Shown one piece after another: positions 24,899 to 34,086 of a stretch of DNA of 64,000 nucleotides; within the stretch, counting starts at the first letter, position 1; each line of letters begins with the position of its first letter. The stretch is from JADJOY01 sp046331705 [NCBI: bacterium]. GTDB taxonomy: Bacteria > JADJOY01. The stretch is taken from positions 1 through 64,000 of the forward strand of contig JAXLQJ010000014.1 of the NCBI GenBank assembly GCA_046331705.1, written 5' to 3'. The position numbers were made by a program, and so were the translations under genes. Below the pieces are notes generated by a model. It searched no databases, had not been told where the DNA came from, and saw only the letters and a program-made list of their open reading frames with translations.

Positions 24899-25665
24899 GG
24901 CCCACCCCAAGGCGACGCGCTGCGCGCGGCGGCTCGCCTGCCGGCTCGCGCAAAGATCGACGGCAAGCGGGGAGAACAGTCGGCCAATCGGTGGCCCACG
25001 ATGCACGTTCGGGCTGTTCCAGAACCCCGCCCCCAGCGGCAAAGCCGCGGAGGGACCCACCCCAAGGCGACGCGCTGCGCGCGCGGCTCGCGCGGCTCGC
25101 GCAGAGATCGACGGCGAGCGGGGAGACAGTCGGCCAATCGGTGGCCCACGGCGCACGTTCGGGCTGTTCCAGACCCCGCCCCCGCGGCAAAGCCGCGGAG
25201 GACCCACCAAGGCGACGCGCTGCGCGTCGGCTCGCCGCCGGCTCGCGCAGAGATCGACGGCGAGCGGGAGAACAGTCGGCCAATCGGTGGCCCACGGCGC
25301 ACGTTCGGGCTGTTCCAGAACCCCGCCCTCCGCGGCAAAGCCGCGGAGGACCCACCCCCAAGGCGACGCGCTGCGCGCCGCGGCCGCCGGGCGCAGATAC
25401 GGCGGTCGGCCAACGGTGCCACCGCGCGGCTGCCAGGGGCGCGAGGACCACGCGACGCGCCGCCGCGGCTCGCCACCGGCTCGCGCAGAGATCGACGGCG
25501 AGCGGGGAGAACAGTCGGCCAATCGGTGGCCCACGGCGCACGTTCGGGCTGTTCCAGAACCCCGCCCTCCGCGGCAAAGCCGCGGAGGGACCCACCCCCA
25601 AGGCGACGCGCTGCGCGCGTCGGCTCGCCGCTGGCTCGCGCAGAGATCGACGGCGAGCGAGCGGC
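24851..25665. repeat. Array of five imperfect ~150-bp hairpin-containing repeats
   Basis: Non-coding region of about 815 bp. A conserved block containing GGGCTGTTCCAG starts at 24856, 25011, 25161, 25307 and 25546, giving periods of 155, 150, 146 and 239 bp; the last gap holds about 90 bp of diverged or inserted sequence (25379-25475). Each unit contains, in order, the GGGCTGTTCCAG block, a GCGGCAAAGCCGC hairpin (arms vary 6-10 bp), AAGGCGACGCGCTGCGCG, AGATCGACGGC, and CGGCCAATCGGTGGCCCACG. Copies differ by small indels that put the same peptide in different frames, so it is not a coding tandem repeat. The array ends at the stop codon of the lipoprotein gene at 25669. Confidence 0.85.
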
Positions 25666-25668
25666 TGC

Positions 25669-26616
25669 TCAGCGCACTTCGCCGGCGACGGCGCTGACCG
25701 CGCTGAACGTGAGACCGGCGGAGAGCTCCTGACAGACGCCGCTGCCGTCCTGGGCGAGATCGGCCTTGCTGTGCAGCGCGGGGATCACGAACGGCTCCAG
25801 CGCGCCCAGCCCGGGACCGATGACGGCCGCGACTTCTTCGACGCCGAACGAGCCGCCGATGAGGCCGTCACGGCCACGATCGCCGTCGAGGCGCACCTGC
25901 AGGCGGTTGAACGTGATCGGCAATGACGTGCCGTTGAGGTCGTAGATCGGCGTCAGGCGCGTGAGCCCGGTGTCGAGCACGCCACCCGTGATGGTCGCGC
26001 CCTCGACGCGGTAGAGCGGCGTGGCGCCGTCGCTCGCGAGGAAGGTCGAGTCGATGTCGAAGAGCTGGCCGGGCGCGAGCTGGCCGTCGGGCCCGATCAC
26101 GGGATCGAAGGCGCTCGGCGGAAAGATCCCCTTCAGGAACGACACGTTCACGCAATCGTCGTCGGAGGTCGACTGCACGTTCTCGACGCGAACGAGGACG
26201 AGCAGGCTCGCGTCCTCGATCGACGCGTCGAAGATGATCGAGACGTCGTCGGCGAAATCGAACGCGGCCACCAACGGCCCGAGCTGGTTGTCGATTCCGG
26301 GGGTGCTCGCGGGCGGCGGCGACGTGAAATCCGGCTGGTTGCAGGTCGCGGAATCACTCGCGCCGCTGACCCGCGCATCCACGTCGAACCCCGGCACCAC
26401 GGTCGCCGACACGGGGGTGGCGACACCGATCGAGCTGACCACGTAGAGCAGCGTCTGGCCGCCGCTGCACGAGTCGCCGGTCGGCGGCGGCGGCTCGGGC
26501 GTGTTCGGCGCGTCGCTACCTCCCCCACCGCCACAGCCCGCGGCGACCCACATCCCCAACGCCGCGGCGACGAACCGCGACCGCCACCGCGAGATTCCAA
26601 TACGAGAGATCACCAT
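25669..26616 (-). CDS. Lipoprotein of unknown function
   Basis: A 315-aa exported lipoprotein. A basic start (ISRIGISRWRSR) and hydrophobic stretch lead into the lipobox WVAAGC with a poly-Gly tail, then a Pro-rich linker, as is common for deltaproteobacterial outer-membrane lipoproteins. The mature part is acidic and beta-rich with a paired-cysteine pattern (CNQPD, DDDCVNVS, GVCQELS). No known domain is recognised. ATG 26616 has AAGGA nine bases upstream; the ATG at 26625 abuts that ribosome site and is less likely. It follows the amidase by 33 bp. Its 3' end abuts the repeat array. Confidence 0.8.
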   Translation of the reverse strand: MVISRIGISRWRSRFVAAALGMWVAAGCGGGGGSDAPNTPEPPPPTGDSCSGGQTLLYVVSSIGVATPVSATVVPGFDVDARVSGASDSATCNQPDFTSPPPASTPGIDNQLGPLVAAFDFADDVSIIFDASIEDASLLVLVRVENVQSTSDDDCVNVSFLKGIFPPSAFDPVIGPDGQLAPGQLFDIDSTFLASDGATPLYRVEGATITGGVLDTGLTRLTPIYDLNGTSLPITFNRLQVRLDGDRGRDGLIGGSFGVEEVAAVIGPGLGALEPFVIPALHSKADLAQDGSGVCQELSAGLTFSAVSAVAGEVR

Positions 26617-26649
26617 CGACTCCATTCCTTCCCCGCTCCCCCGCGCAAG

Positions 26650-28074
26650 TTATCCGAGGAGATCGAAGAACACCTTGGGCGGATGCCGCGGGACGTTGCG
26701 CTCCACGGCCCGCGCCACCTTGAGGGCGGTCCCCTCTTCCCACGGCGCGGCCATCACCTGGAGCCCGATCGGCATTCCGTTCGGCGAGTAGCCCGCCGGC
26801 ACCGTCACCGCCGGATAGCCGGTGAGGTTGCCGGGGAACGTGAAGGCGCAGATGCGGTCGATCAGCCCGTCGTCGACCTCGCCGTAGCGCTCGGCGTCGC
26901 TGCGGATCGGCACGGCCGTGGTGCCCGTCGTGGGCGACACCAGCACGTCGACGGACTCGAGCACTTCGCGAAAGGCGCGCTCGATCCGGGTGCGGGCCCG
27001 CTGCGCGTGGACGTATTCGGGGCCGGAGCCGCGATTCGCCGTGTCGAGCAAGAGGCGCGTGTCCGGCGCATAGTCCTCGCGGTGCTCGCGCATGTTCTCG
27101 ATCTGGGATGCCGCCATCTCGGCACCCATGGTGACGAGCAACGTGACGCGCACCAGATCGAGGTGGCGGATGCGCACGTCGACGACTTGCGCGCCATCGT
27201 CCCGGAGCCGTTCGAGCACCGCGCGGCACACGGCGATCACGTCGGGCGAGGCCTGATCGAAGAAATCGGGGCACACGCCGATGCGCAAGCCCTTGACCGA
27301 GCCCTGCCGAACGCCGCGCAGATCGAGCGAAGGCTGGCCGAGCGTGTTCGGATCGCGCGGGTCCTCGCCGGCGATGAGCGCCAGGATCTCGCTCGCGTCG
27401 GCGACGGTCGCCGCGAGCGGTCCGATGTGCGCGAGCGTCCACACCAGCGGCAAGGCGCCCGTCTCCGGCACGCGGCCGTAGGTCGCCTTCACGCCCACCA
27501 CGCCGCAGAGCGACGCAGGGATGCGCACCGAGCCGCCGCCGTCGGCGCCGATCGCCGCCGGCACCAAGCCGCAGCCGACGACCGCGCCGGAACCGCTCGA
27601 CGAGCCGCCGGTGATGCACGCGGGATCGTAGGGATTGCGCGCGGCGCCGTGATGCGGATTGATGCCGGTCGCGCCCAGGCCGATCTCGTGCATGTTGGTC
27701 TTGCCGACCAGCAGCGCACCCGCCGCCCGCAGGCGCGCCACCACGGTGGCGTCCTCGCGCTCGCTGCCCTTGCCGAGAAACCGGGTCCCGCCGGTGGTTG
27801 GATAGCCGACCTGGTTGAGCTCGTCCTTGACCGCGATCGGAACACCGTCGAGCGGCCCCGCTGGCTTCCCCTTGCGCAGGCGCTCGGTGGACGCCTTCGC
27901 CATGCGCAAGATCTCGTCGTCGTCGCTGGCGATGAAGATCCGCATCGCCGGCGAGCTCGCTTCGGAGGCGTTGCGAGACTCGATGAAGCGCTCCGCCACC
28001 GCGAGCGGGGTCGCGCGTCCATCGCGATACGCGGCGCGGTAATCATCCAAGGTCCGGAAGCCGAAGTCGCTCAT
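26650..28074 (-). CDS. Amidase-signature family hydrolase
   Basis: A 474-aa amidase of the AS family, hydrolysing an amide bond in the cytoplasm. The Ser-cisSer-Lys triad is Lys83 (VPIAVKDELN), Ser158 (ITGGSSSGSGA) and nucleophile Ser182 (GADGGGSVRIPAS), with the 24-residue Ser-Ser spacing typical of the family. The substrate is unknown; no GatB/GatC genes are nearby and it looks like a general amidase rather than GatA. The start overlaps the stop of the 76-aa upstream ORF (ATGA), so translation is coupled. Confidence 0.92.
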   Translation of the reverse strand: MSDFGFRTLDDYRAAYRDGRATPLAVAERFIESRNASEASSPAMRIFIASDDDEILRMAKASTERLRKGKPAGPLDGVPIAVKDELNQVGYPTTGGTRFLGKGSEREDATVVARLRAAGALLVGKTNMHEIGLGATGINPHHGAARNPYDPACITGGSSSGSGAVVGCGLVPAAIGADGGGSVRIPASLCGVVGVKATYGRVPETGALPLVWTLAHIGPLAATVADASEILALIAGEDPRDPNTLGQPSLDLRGVRQGSVKGLRIGVCPDFFDQASPDVIAVCRAVLERLRDDGAQVVDVRIRHLDLVRVTLLVTMGAEMAASQIENMREHREDYAPDTRLLLDTANRGSGPEYVHAQRARTRIERAFREVLESVDVLVSPTTGTTAVPIRSDAERYGEVDDGLIDRICAFTFPGNLTGYPAVTVPAGYSPNGMPIGLQVMAAPWEEGTALKVARAVERNVPRHPPKVFFDLLG

Positions 28075-28301
28075 CGGCGCTTCCCGCCCGCGCTACGGCG
28101 AATGGGCGCCGGCGGCCGCGGCAGCGTGAACGGTGGCTCGTCCTCGGCGAAGCTCGCATCGAGCAGCTCCTCGATCCCGAGTTGCTTCCGGAGCACCCCG
28201 GCGAGCATCAGCTCCACCACCGGCAGTCCGGAGGCGGCGGCGACGGTGCGAAGAGCCGATCCAGCGATCCTCGGGCCTGGCTTGCGCAGCTTGCGGCTCA
28301 C
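28071..28301 (-). CDS. Small conserved-context protein, unknown function
   Basis: A 76-aa protein starting at GTG 28301, preceded by a strong AGGAGAG ribosome site. Its start overlaps the GH105 stop by 4 bases and its stop overlaps the amidase start by 4 bases, which is good evidence that it is translated. It has a basic N-terminus, one moderately hydrophobic helix (SGLPVVELMLAGVLRKQLGI), an acidic segment and a Pro/Arg-rich tail. No family is recognised. The antisense frames here are GC-driven shadows. Confidence 0.65.
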   Translation of the reverse strand: MSRKLRKPGPRIAGSALRTVAAASGLPVVELMLAGVLRKQLGIEELLDASFAEDEPPFTLPRPPAPIRRSAGGKRR

Positions 28302-29518
28302 GACTCTCCTCCCTCGGTCAGATCGGGCACGACGGGCAACACGTCGATCCGCCCCGCGCGCTCGAGCTCGATCAGGCGGGTCGACAAGAGCAAGAACCCG
28401 CCGATCCCGTAGCTCACGTTGTCCTTGGTGGGGACGATCGCGTAGTACCAAAACGGCCCCGGATTGGTGCCGACACTGGTGCCGCTCAGCACGTAACGTC
28501 CGTCGTCCTCGACGCGAACCCGTCCCAGCAAGCCGGCCAGACCACGCTCGGCTGCATCGATCGCCTCGGTGCCGGCGAAGCCTTCCTGGAAAGCGCGCGC
28601 GAACGCGTACGAGATCATCGCGGAGCCCGCACTCTCGAGGTAGGTGTCGCCGGGGCGGTCGAGCACCGTCCAGTAGAGCCCGGTGGCCGGGTCCTGCGCC
28701 GCGCGCACCGCGCTCGCCTGGCGCGCGAGCCGCGCGAGCACCGGCTCACGGCGGGGATCGCGCTCGGGCAACGCGGCGGCGAGATCGTAGCCCGCCACCA
28801 GCGCCCACGCATTCCCGCGGCCCCAGAACACCTGATCGTCGAGCGGCGGATGATTCTGCTTCGCGAGGTCGTCCCAGCTGTGGGTCCAGAAGCCCGAGCC
28901 GGGATCCTGCAGGTGCCCGGCGAAGATCTCGTACTGGCTCGCCATCAGATCGAGATAGCGCGGCTCACCGGTGCGAAGCCCGGTCTGGATCAGGAACTCG
29001 CCGAACATCACCAACGAGTCCACCCAGAGCTGTTGCTGGAGCACCACGGGCAGGAAGCCGAGATGCGCGATCCCACCATCGGAGATCCGCGGCGCCTTCT
29101 CGAAGAGGTACGTGTCGACGTCGTCGATGATCGGTTGCAGCTCGGTGGCGCCACGGCGCTCGATCAACAGCGACGCCACCGTTCCCGGCGGACAGGAATC
29201 GCTCCAGAAGATCGTGTAGCCGGCTTGCTGATGGGAGTGGAGCCAGTCGAGGGCGTAATCCTCGTAGCGCGCGTCGCGCGTGGCGCGGCTCAGCTCGAGC
29301 ATGCCGAGCATCAAGAGCCCCTCGCCCCAGCTCCAGTCGACGTCGGACGGCTGCTCCTCGCGAATCCAGGTGTCGGCGAGCCCGCGCGCGACGCCGAGGA
29401 GATTGCTCGCCGCGACCGAGTCGCCACCCGTGTCCGAGCCGCACGCGACGCCGCCGAGCGCGATGGCTGCAGCGAAAGCGACGCGAATGCCGATCCTCGA
29501 GAGGCGCGTTCGGCTCAT
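28298..29518 (-). CDS. GH105-type unsaturated glycuronyl hydrolase, lipoprotein
   Basis: A 406-aa (alpha/alpha)6-barrel glycosidase like unsaturated rhamnogalacturonyl hydrolases. Motifs: SWGEGLLMLGML, LWVDSLVMFGEFL (region of the catalytic Asp), FWGRGNAWALVAGYDL and ESAGSAMISYAFARAFQEG. An N-terminal signal ends in the lipobox GGVAC near residue 26, so it is an exported lipoprotein. Family enzymes remove terminal unsaturated uronic residues left by polysaccharide lyases; no lyase is visible nearby, so the substrate could differ. It sits 41 bp behind the GH94-like gene on the same strand. ATG 29518 fits the signal peptide. Confidence 0.82.
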   Translation of the reverse strand: MSRTRLSRIGIRVAFAAAIALGGVACGSDTGGDSVAASNLLGVARGLADTWIREEQPSDVDWSWGEGLLMLGMLELSRATRDARYEDYALDWLHSHQQAGYTIFWSDSCPPGTVASLLIERRGATELQPIIDDVDTYLFEKAPRISDGGIAHLGFLPVVLQQQLWVDSLVMFGEFLIQTGLRTGEPRYLDLMASQYEIFAGHLQDPGSGFWTHSWDDLAKQNHPPLDDQVFWGRGNAWALVAGYDLAAALPERDPRREPVLARLARQASAVRAAQDPATGLYWTVLDRPGDTYLESAGSAMISYAFARAFQEGFAGTEAIDAAERGLAGLLGRVRVEDDGRYVLSGTSVGTNPGPFWYYAIVPTKDNVSYGIGGFLLLSTRLIELERAGRIDVLPVVPDLTEGGES

Positions 29519-29559
29519 GACGGGCGTCGAGTATAGCCGCGGGGGAGCGTTCGCCCGGG

Positions 29560-32346
29560 TCACGCCCGCGGCACGCCGAGCACGATGGCGCGCCCGGCTC
29601 GCAACTCGATCGGGACCGCCGCGAATCCCCCGGTCACGGCAACGGTCCGAGGGCGGCCATCGAGCGTGACCGGCCACGAGCCGGATGCTGCGGGCACGCG
29701 CACGTGCAACGTGCGCGTGCCGTCGACGATCGGACGATACGTGATCTCGACGCGCGCGGCGTCCACGTCGAGACGCACCAGCGGGAAGTCGAGGGTGAAC
29801 GCCGCGCGCGGGACGTGGGGATCGACGCGCAGCCCGTCGCCCGTCGGCTCGATCCCGGCGACACGCAGCGCCGCCAGCAGCGCCATGGCGTGCGGATTCT
29901 GGTTGAGCGCCGGGAAATCCGTCATCGGCGTCACGATGCTCGACCAGGTCGCTCCGCTGCCTCTCGACTCGAGCGCGTCCGGCCCGGTCCAGATCCCGAT
30001 CCAGCTCTCGGGAAACGTTTCCGCGCGCGTGAAGAGCGCGTGGTGCTCGAGCGATCGCCAGGCGAGCTCGTCGCTCGCGCGCGTGTAGCCCCAGCTCAGC
30101 AGCTGCGAAACCGCGGGCCACACCTGGCCGCCCGGCCAGAGCGGCGCGCCCACGGGCGAGGGATCGTCGAGGTCCGAGCGGATCGACTCGACGAGGGCTG
30201 CGAGCCGCTCGCCTCGCGCCGCGCCCGCGATCATCGGCCACGGCTGCGCTTCCAGGTCGATCGAGCGCTCGCCCAGGATCACCGGCTGATCGTCGCGATC
30301 CCGCAGCACCGCGCGCGTGTACCAGCTTCCCGCCCACTGGCGATCGAGCGCCGCACCGAGCGACGCCACCGGCGCGCGCAGGCGCTCGGCGAGCGCGGGA
30401 TCGAAAGGTTCCAGCACCTGCGCGGCGAGCGGCAGCACCCAGAGCGCCATGCCGGTGTTCGAGCAGGACTCGCCGTGGGCGAGCGTGTGACCCCAGTTCA
30501 CGCCGTCGTTGCCCGCGGCGATCACGTTCGAGGCCACGACCCCGTCCGACCAATCGCCGTCGCGAACGCGGATCAGCCCATTCTCGCCGGTGCCGACCAC
30601 CTCGAAGAGATGCCGAGCGGCGGCGCGAGCGTGGTCGAGCACGGAGGTCGAGGTGGCACCGGGTGCCAGCTCGCCCGGCCCGCGAAACGGCACGCGTTCG
30701 TCGAGAAAGCCCACGTCGCCGGTGGCGGCGACGTACTCGGAAAGCGCCATCAGGAAGAAGAGGTCGAGGTCCGACGGCAGCTCGTGGACCCCGAGCCCGC
30801 TCGCGAAGCCGTGGCCGCCGAACGTGTAGACGATCTGGCCGTCGGCGGCGCGCGTGAGCCGCATGACGAAGCGCAGGTTCTCGCGCGCCAGATCGGGGCG
30901 GAGATACGTGAGCGGAAGCGCGAAGAGCGATTGATCTCGCGGCGCGCCGTCGATGCCCTGCAGATAGAGGTACGCCGAGCCTTGGACCGTCACGTGCGTG
31001 CCGTAGTAGCCGTGATACGCGGTCGCGGCGGGCAGCGCCGCCGAGTGCCAGGCGATCTCGCGAGCGAGCGCCGCGTCCTCGCCGGTCGAGAGGAAGCCGA
31101 GCTCGGCGCGGCGCTGGGCCTGGCTGCGGGCGAATGCGTCGGCGCGGCGCGCGGGCTCGACCAGCGCGCGCAGCGACCGGCCGGGCGCGATCGAGCCGTA
31201 CGCGAATCGCAGCGTGTGGCTCGCGCCGGGCTCGAGAACGACGTCGTGTCGCAGCACCAGACAGAGCGGCTGACCCGCGGCGCTTCGTTGGCCGACGACA
31301 CCGCCCGCGCTTCCCGCCACCACCGCGTCCGGCCGCGCCGCTCCACCGCTGCCGAAGAAGCTCGCTTGATCGGTGAAGCGCGCGCTGGAACCGCCGCCCA
31401 GGTCGGCGAGAAACACGTCGTCGGGGTACCAATCGACGGTCGAGATCGCATCCGGCGCGAGCGGCGCCGGGCCGTTGCTCTGCGTCGACACGCGCAGCGC
31501 CTCGTCGCGAGGATCCCACGTGACCGCCTGGACGAAGTCGTCGCCGAGGTCGTTCCGGTAGCCGTCGCCGATCTCACCCAGCACGCCGGTCATCGACGGC
31601 AGCGGCACGAGCTGGTGCAGGTTCACGTCCCAGAACTCGTAGTGCGCGACCGAACGTCGTTCCTTCCCGTCGTTGCGGAGGGTGACCTCGCTCACCACCA
31701 GCGGATCGTCGCCGGCAGGCGCGAACACACGTCGCTCCGCGACGATGCCACGGTGCGCGAGCGACGTCTCGAGATAGCCGACGCCGAAGACCCGGCGGGT
31801 CACGGCGTCGGCGGGCCGGTGGCGATACGCGGTCGACCACGCGGCCTCGCCGTCGGCGAGGTAGCCGAAGCCCCCAGCGAAGTTCCCGTGCTCCGGATCG
31901 AAGCGGTCGAGCAACGTCGGGGCGCGATCGGAGCCGTAGACTTCCACGTGACCGTCGTTGAAGCCGAGCGCGTTGATCCGGTCGTTGCCGAAGTTGAAGA
32001 CGTGGTCGCGGCGGTCGCGTCCGCGCGAATCCGGGAAACGGGCGCGCTCGTCGACCTGCGGATCGAGTGTGTATTCGTAGGCGGGGAGACCGTCCGCGTC
32101 GAGGATCCAGCGGCCGAAGATCCCGCTGCCGCGGTCGCTATCGACCAGCGAGGGCGCTTCGCGAGGTGGCGATGCGGTCGCGCCGGCACCACACCCGAGC
32201 GCGACGGCCAGCGCCGCGAAGCGCCACCGCGTCGACGCGAAACCCCAGGAAAGTCCTCGGGTCCAGCGACGATCCGAGCGCCTCGCTGGCGTCGCGAGCG
32301 GCGGCGCCGCCTCGAACCGGCCGGTGGGACGCCGCCGTTCGCTCAT
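29560..32346 (-). CDS. GH94-like glycoside phosphorylase/hydrolase with export signal
   Basis: A 928-aa protein of the glycosyl-hydrolase-36-transferase/GH94 type, with an N-terminal beta-sandwich region (FNFGNDRINALGFNDG; LRNDGKERRSVAHYEFWDVN) and a large (alpha/alpha)6 region. The motif VRDGDWSDGVVAS lies near residue 595, where GH94 enzymes carry the catalytic Asp. The unusual feature is the N-terminus: ~38 polar residues, then a hydrophobic run (WRFAALAVALGC) with a plausible lipid-anchored Cys, although GH94 phosphorylases are normally cytoplasmic. It could be a hydrolase or an exported variant. ATG 32346 is 25 bp after the EVE gene. The phosphate-binding residues were not assigned, so the phosphorylase claim is inference. 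Confidence 0.75.
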   Translation of the reverse strand: MSERRRPTGRFEAAPPLATPARRSDRRWTRGLSWGFASTRWRFAALAVALGCGAGATASPPREAPSLVDSDRGSGIFGRWILDADGLPAYEYTLDPQVDERARFPDSRGRDRRDHVFNFGNDRINALGFNDGHVEVYGSDRAPTLLDRFDPEHGNFAGGFGYLADGEAAWSTAYRHRPADAVTRRVFGVGYLETSLAHRGIVAERRVFAPAGDDPLVVSEVTLRNDGKERRSVAHYEFWDVNLHQLVPLPSMTGVLGEIGDGYRNDLGDDFVQAVTWDPRDEALRVSTQSNGPAPLAPDAISTVDWYPDDVFLADLGGGSSARFTDQASFFGSGGAARPDAVVAGSAGGVVGQRSAAGQPLCLVLRHDVVLEPGASHTLRFAYGSIAPGRSLRALVEPARRADAFARSQAQRRAELGFLSTGEDAALAREIAWHSAALPAATAYHGYYGTHVTVQGSAYLYLQGIDGAPRDQSLFALPLTYLRPDLARENLRFVMRLTRAADGQIVYTFGGHGFASGLGVHELPSDLDLFFLMALSEYVAATGDVGFLDERVPFRGPGELAPGATSTSVLDHARAAARHLFEVVGTGENGLIRVRDGDWSDGVVASNVIAAGNDGVNWGHTLAHGESCSNTGMALWVLPLAAQVLEPFDPALAERLRAPVASLGAALDRQWAGSWYTRAVLRDRDDQPVILGERSIDLEAQPWPMIAGAARGERLAALVESIRSDLDDPSPVGAPLWPGGQVWPAVSQLLSWGYTRASDELAWRSLEHHALFTRAETFPESWIGIWTGPDALESRGSGATWSSIVTPMTDFPALNQNPHAMALLAALRVAGIEPTGDGLRVDPHVPRAAFTLDFPLVRLDVDAARVEITYRPIVDGTRTLHVRVPAASGSWPVTLDGRPRTVAVTGGFAAVPIELRAGRAIVLGVPRA

Positions 32347-32371
32347 GCGTCCGTTCGCGTCGGGTGATGGC

Positions 32372-32785
32372 TCAGCGTGCCTTCTTGCCGAGGCTGAGGA
32401 TCCGATCGAATTGGGGCTTGGTCACCGGCGCCACCGAGAGCCGTGACTGGCGCACGATCGCCATCTCCCCGAGGAGCGGATCGGCCTTGATGACGTCCAG
32501 GGTCACGGGAAACGCGAGCGCTTGGTGCGGGACCACCTCCACCACCGACCAATCGCCTTCCTTCGCTGTCGGGTCGGGATACGCCTCGCGAACCACACGC
32601 GCCACGCCCACGACTCGGCGTTCGCTCACCGAATGGTAGAAGAGCGCCAGATCGCCCACCTTCATCGCCCGCAGGTTGTTGCGCGCCTGGAAGTTGCGAA
32701 CCCCGTCCCACACGCCGCGCTTCTGGCGGACCAGCTCGTCCCAGGAATAGGCGTCCGGCTCGCTCTTGAGCAACCAGTGGTTCAT
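32372..32785 (-). CDS. EVE-domain protein (modified-base binding family)
   Basis: A 137-aa standalone EVE (PUA-like) domain. Signatures are MNHWLLKSEPDAYSWDEL at the N-terminus, GVWDGVRNFQARNNLRAMK and GDLALFYHSV. EVE proteins belong to the PUA/ASCH superfamily and bind modified bases in DNA or RNA; the endogenous ligand is often unknown. Its ATG overlaps the CorC stop by 4 bases. In other genomes EVE genes often sit near redox or RNA-handling genes; here it lies between a CNNM protein and a glycosidase, an unusual position. The fold is secure and the function open. Confidence 0.93.
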   Translation of the reverse strand: MNHWLLKSEPDAYSWDELVRQKRGVWDGVRNFQARNNLRAMKVGDLALFYHSVSERRVVGVARVVREAYPDPTAKEGDWSVVEVVPHQALAFPVTLDVIKADPLLGEMAIVRQSRLSVAPVTKPQFDRILSLGKKAR

Positions 32786-34086
32786 GTCGTGGCCTTGTCC
32801 TCGGTGGCGCCGGGAGTGGGGCTCGGCGAGGTGACGCGCACGATCTCCACGCGCTTCACGCGGCGCTCGTCGGCTTCGCGCACGTGGAACTCGAAGCCGT
32901 CCCAACGAACCTGCGTTCCCGCGGAGGGCAACCGCCCCGCTTGTGCGATCAGGAAGCCCCCCAGCGTCTCGTAGCTGCCGGCATCGGGGAACTCGGTGCC
33001 GAGCTTCTCGCCCAGGTCGTAGATCGAGAGCCGCCCGTCGGCGAGCACGTGGCCGTCGGGAAGCACGCGGAACTGCGCCTCCTCGTCGTCGTGCTCGTCC
33101 TGGATCTCGCCCACGATCTCCTCGATCACGTTCTCGAGGGTGACGATGCCGCTGGTGCCGCCGAACTCGTCCACGACGATCGCCATGTGGGTCTTGCGGC
33201 GCTGGAACTCCTTCAAGAGATTCGCGATCGGCATCAGCTCCGGCGCGAAGAACGCCTTGCGCATGAGCTTGGCGGTGGACGCGGCGTCCGGCCCGTCGGC
33301 GCGGTGCTTGATGAGGTCCTTGGTGTGCAGGATGCCGATGACGTTGTCGATCGTCTCGTCGTAGACGGGGATGCGCGACAGGCCGGAGCTGGCCACCAGC
33401 TCCATCAGCTCTTCCGCCGTGGCGTCCTTGCGGATCGCCACCATCTCGGTGCGCGGCACCATGATCTCGCGCACCACGGTGTCGCCGAACTCGAACACCG
33501 ACGCCAGCATCTCGCGCTCGTCGCGGTGCAGCACGCCTTCCTCGTGACCGAGATCGATCAGGTACGCGATGTCCTCCTCGGTCACGAACGGACCGGTGCG
33601 CGACACCTGATGGCCCGTCGCCGTCACGATCGCCCGCGACAGGTAGGTGAGCAGCCACACCACGGGAAAGAGCGCCCACACCAGGATCCGCACCACGCGC
33701 AACGCCGGCGGGGCCACTTGCTCGGCGTTGTGCTTGGCGAAGGTCTTGGGCGAGATCTCGCCGAAGGTGAGCAGGAGAAACGACGACACGAACGTGGCGA
33801 TGGCCACGACCCGGCTCTCGCTGAACCGCGCGGTGATGGCGGTGACCAGCGCCGCCGTGAGCGTGTTCACCACGGTGTTGCCGATGAGCAGCGTGGTCAG
33901 CACCCGATTCGGCTGCTCGGTCCACAGCGCCAGCGACTGGAAGCGCTTCTCGCCCGAGTCGAGGAGCTGGCGCGCGCGACGCTCGGAGATGGCCGTCACC
34001 GCCGTCTCGGACGCCGAGAAGAACGCGGCGCCCAGGATGCAGGCGACGATCAAGAGGAGATCGACGACGATGGAGGGCTCGTTCAT
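32782..34086 (-). CDS. CNNM/CorC-HlyC family transporter-like protein
   Basis: A 434-aa membrane protein with four hydrophobic segments in a DUF21/CNNM domain (residues 1-140; SASETAVTAIS, GEISPKTFAK), two CBS domains (about 205-320; IMVPRTEMVAIRKDAT, SRIPVYDETIDNVIGILHTKD), and a C-terminal CorC_HlyC domain (IVVDEFGGTSGIVTLENVIE). Relatives are associated with divalent cation (Mg2+/Co2+) transport or resistance. ATG 34086 overlaps the GH31 stop by 4 bases, and its own stop overlaps the EVE start, so GH31-CorC-EVE form a coupled trio although their roles look unrelated. Confidence 0.93.
   Translation of the reverse strand: MNEPSIVVDLLLIVACILGAAFFSASETAVTAISERRARQLLDSGEKRFQSLALWTEQPNRVLTTLLIGNTVVNTLTAALVTAITARFSESRVVAIATFVSSFLLLTFGEISPKTFAKHNAEQVAPPALRVVRILVWALFPVVWLLTYLSRAIVTATGHQVSRTGPFVTEEDIAYLIDLGHEEGVLHRDEREMLASVFEFGDTVVREIMVPRTEMVAIRKDATAEELMELVASSGLSRIPVYDETIDNVIGILHTKDLIKHRADGPDAASTAKLMRKAFFAPELMPIANLLKEFQRRKTHMAIVVDEFGGTSGIVTLENVIEEIVGEIQDEHDDEEAQFRVLPDGHVLADGRLSIYDLGEKLGTEFPDAGSYETLGGFLIAQAGRLPSAGTQVRWDGFEFHVREADERRVKRVEIVRVTSPSPTPGATEDKATT

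Noticed and set aside
24483-25601. Repeat-rich open frames on both strands across the hairpin array
   Set aside because: The repeated peptide appears in shifting frames because the copies differ by indels. There is no start site or conserved product, so I treated it as non-coding repeat.
24851-25665. CRISPR array
   Set aside because: Units are ~150 bp and nearly the same throughout, with no unique spacers and no cas genes.
26650-28074. GatA subunit of the tRNA amidotransferase
   Set aside because: No gatB or gatC neighbours; the sequence and context fit a general amidase better.
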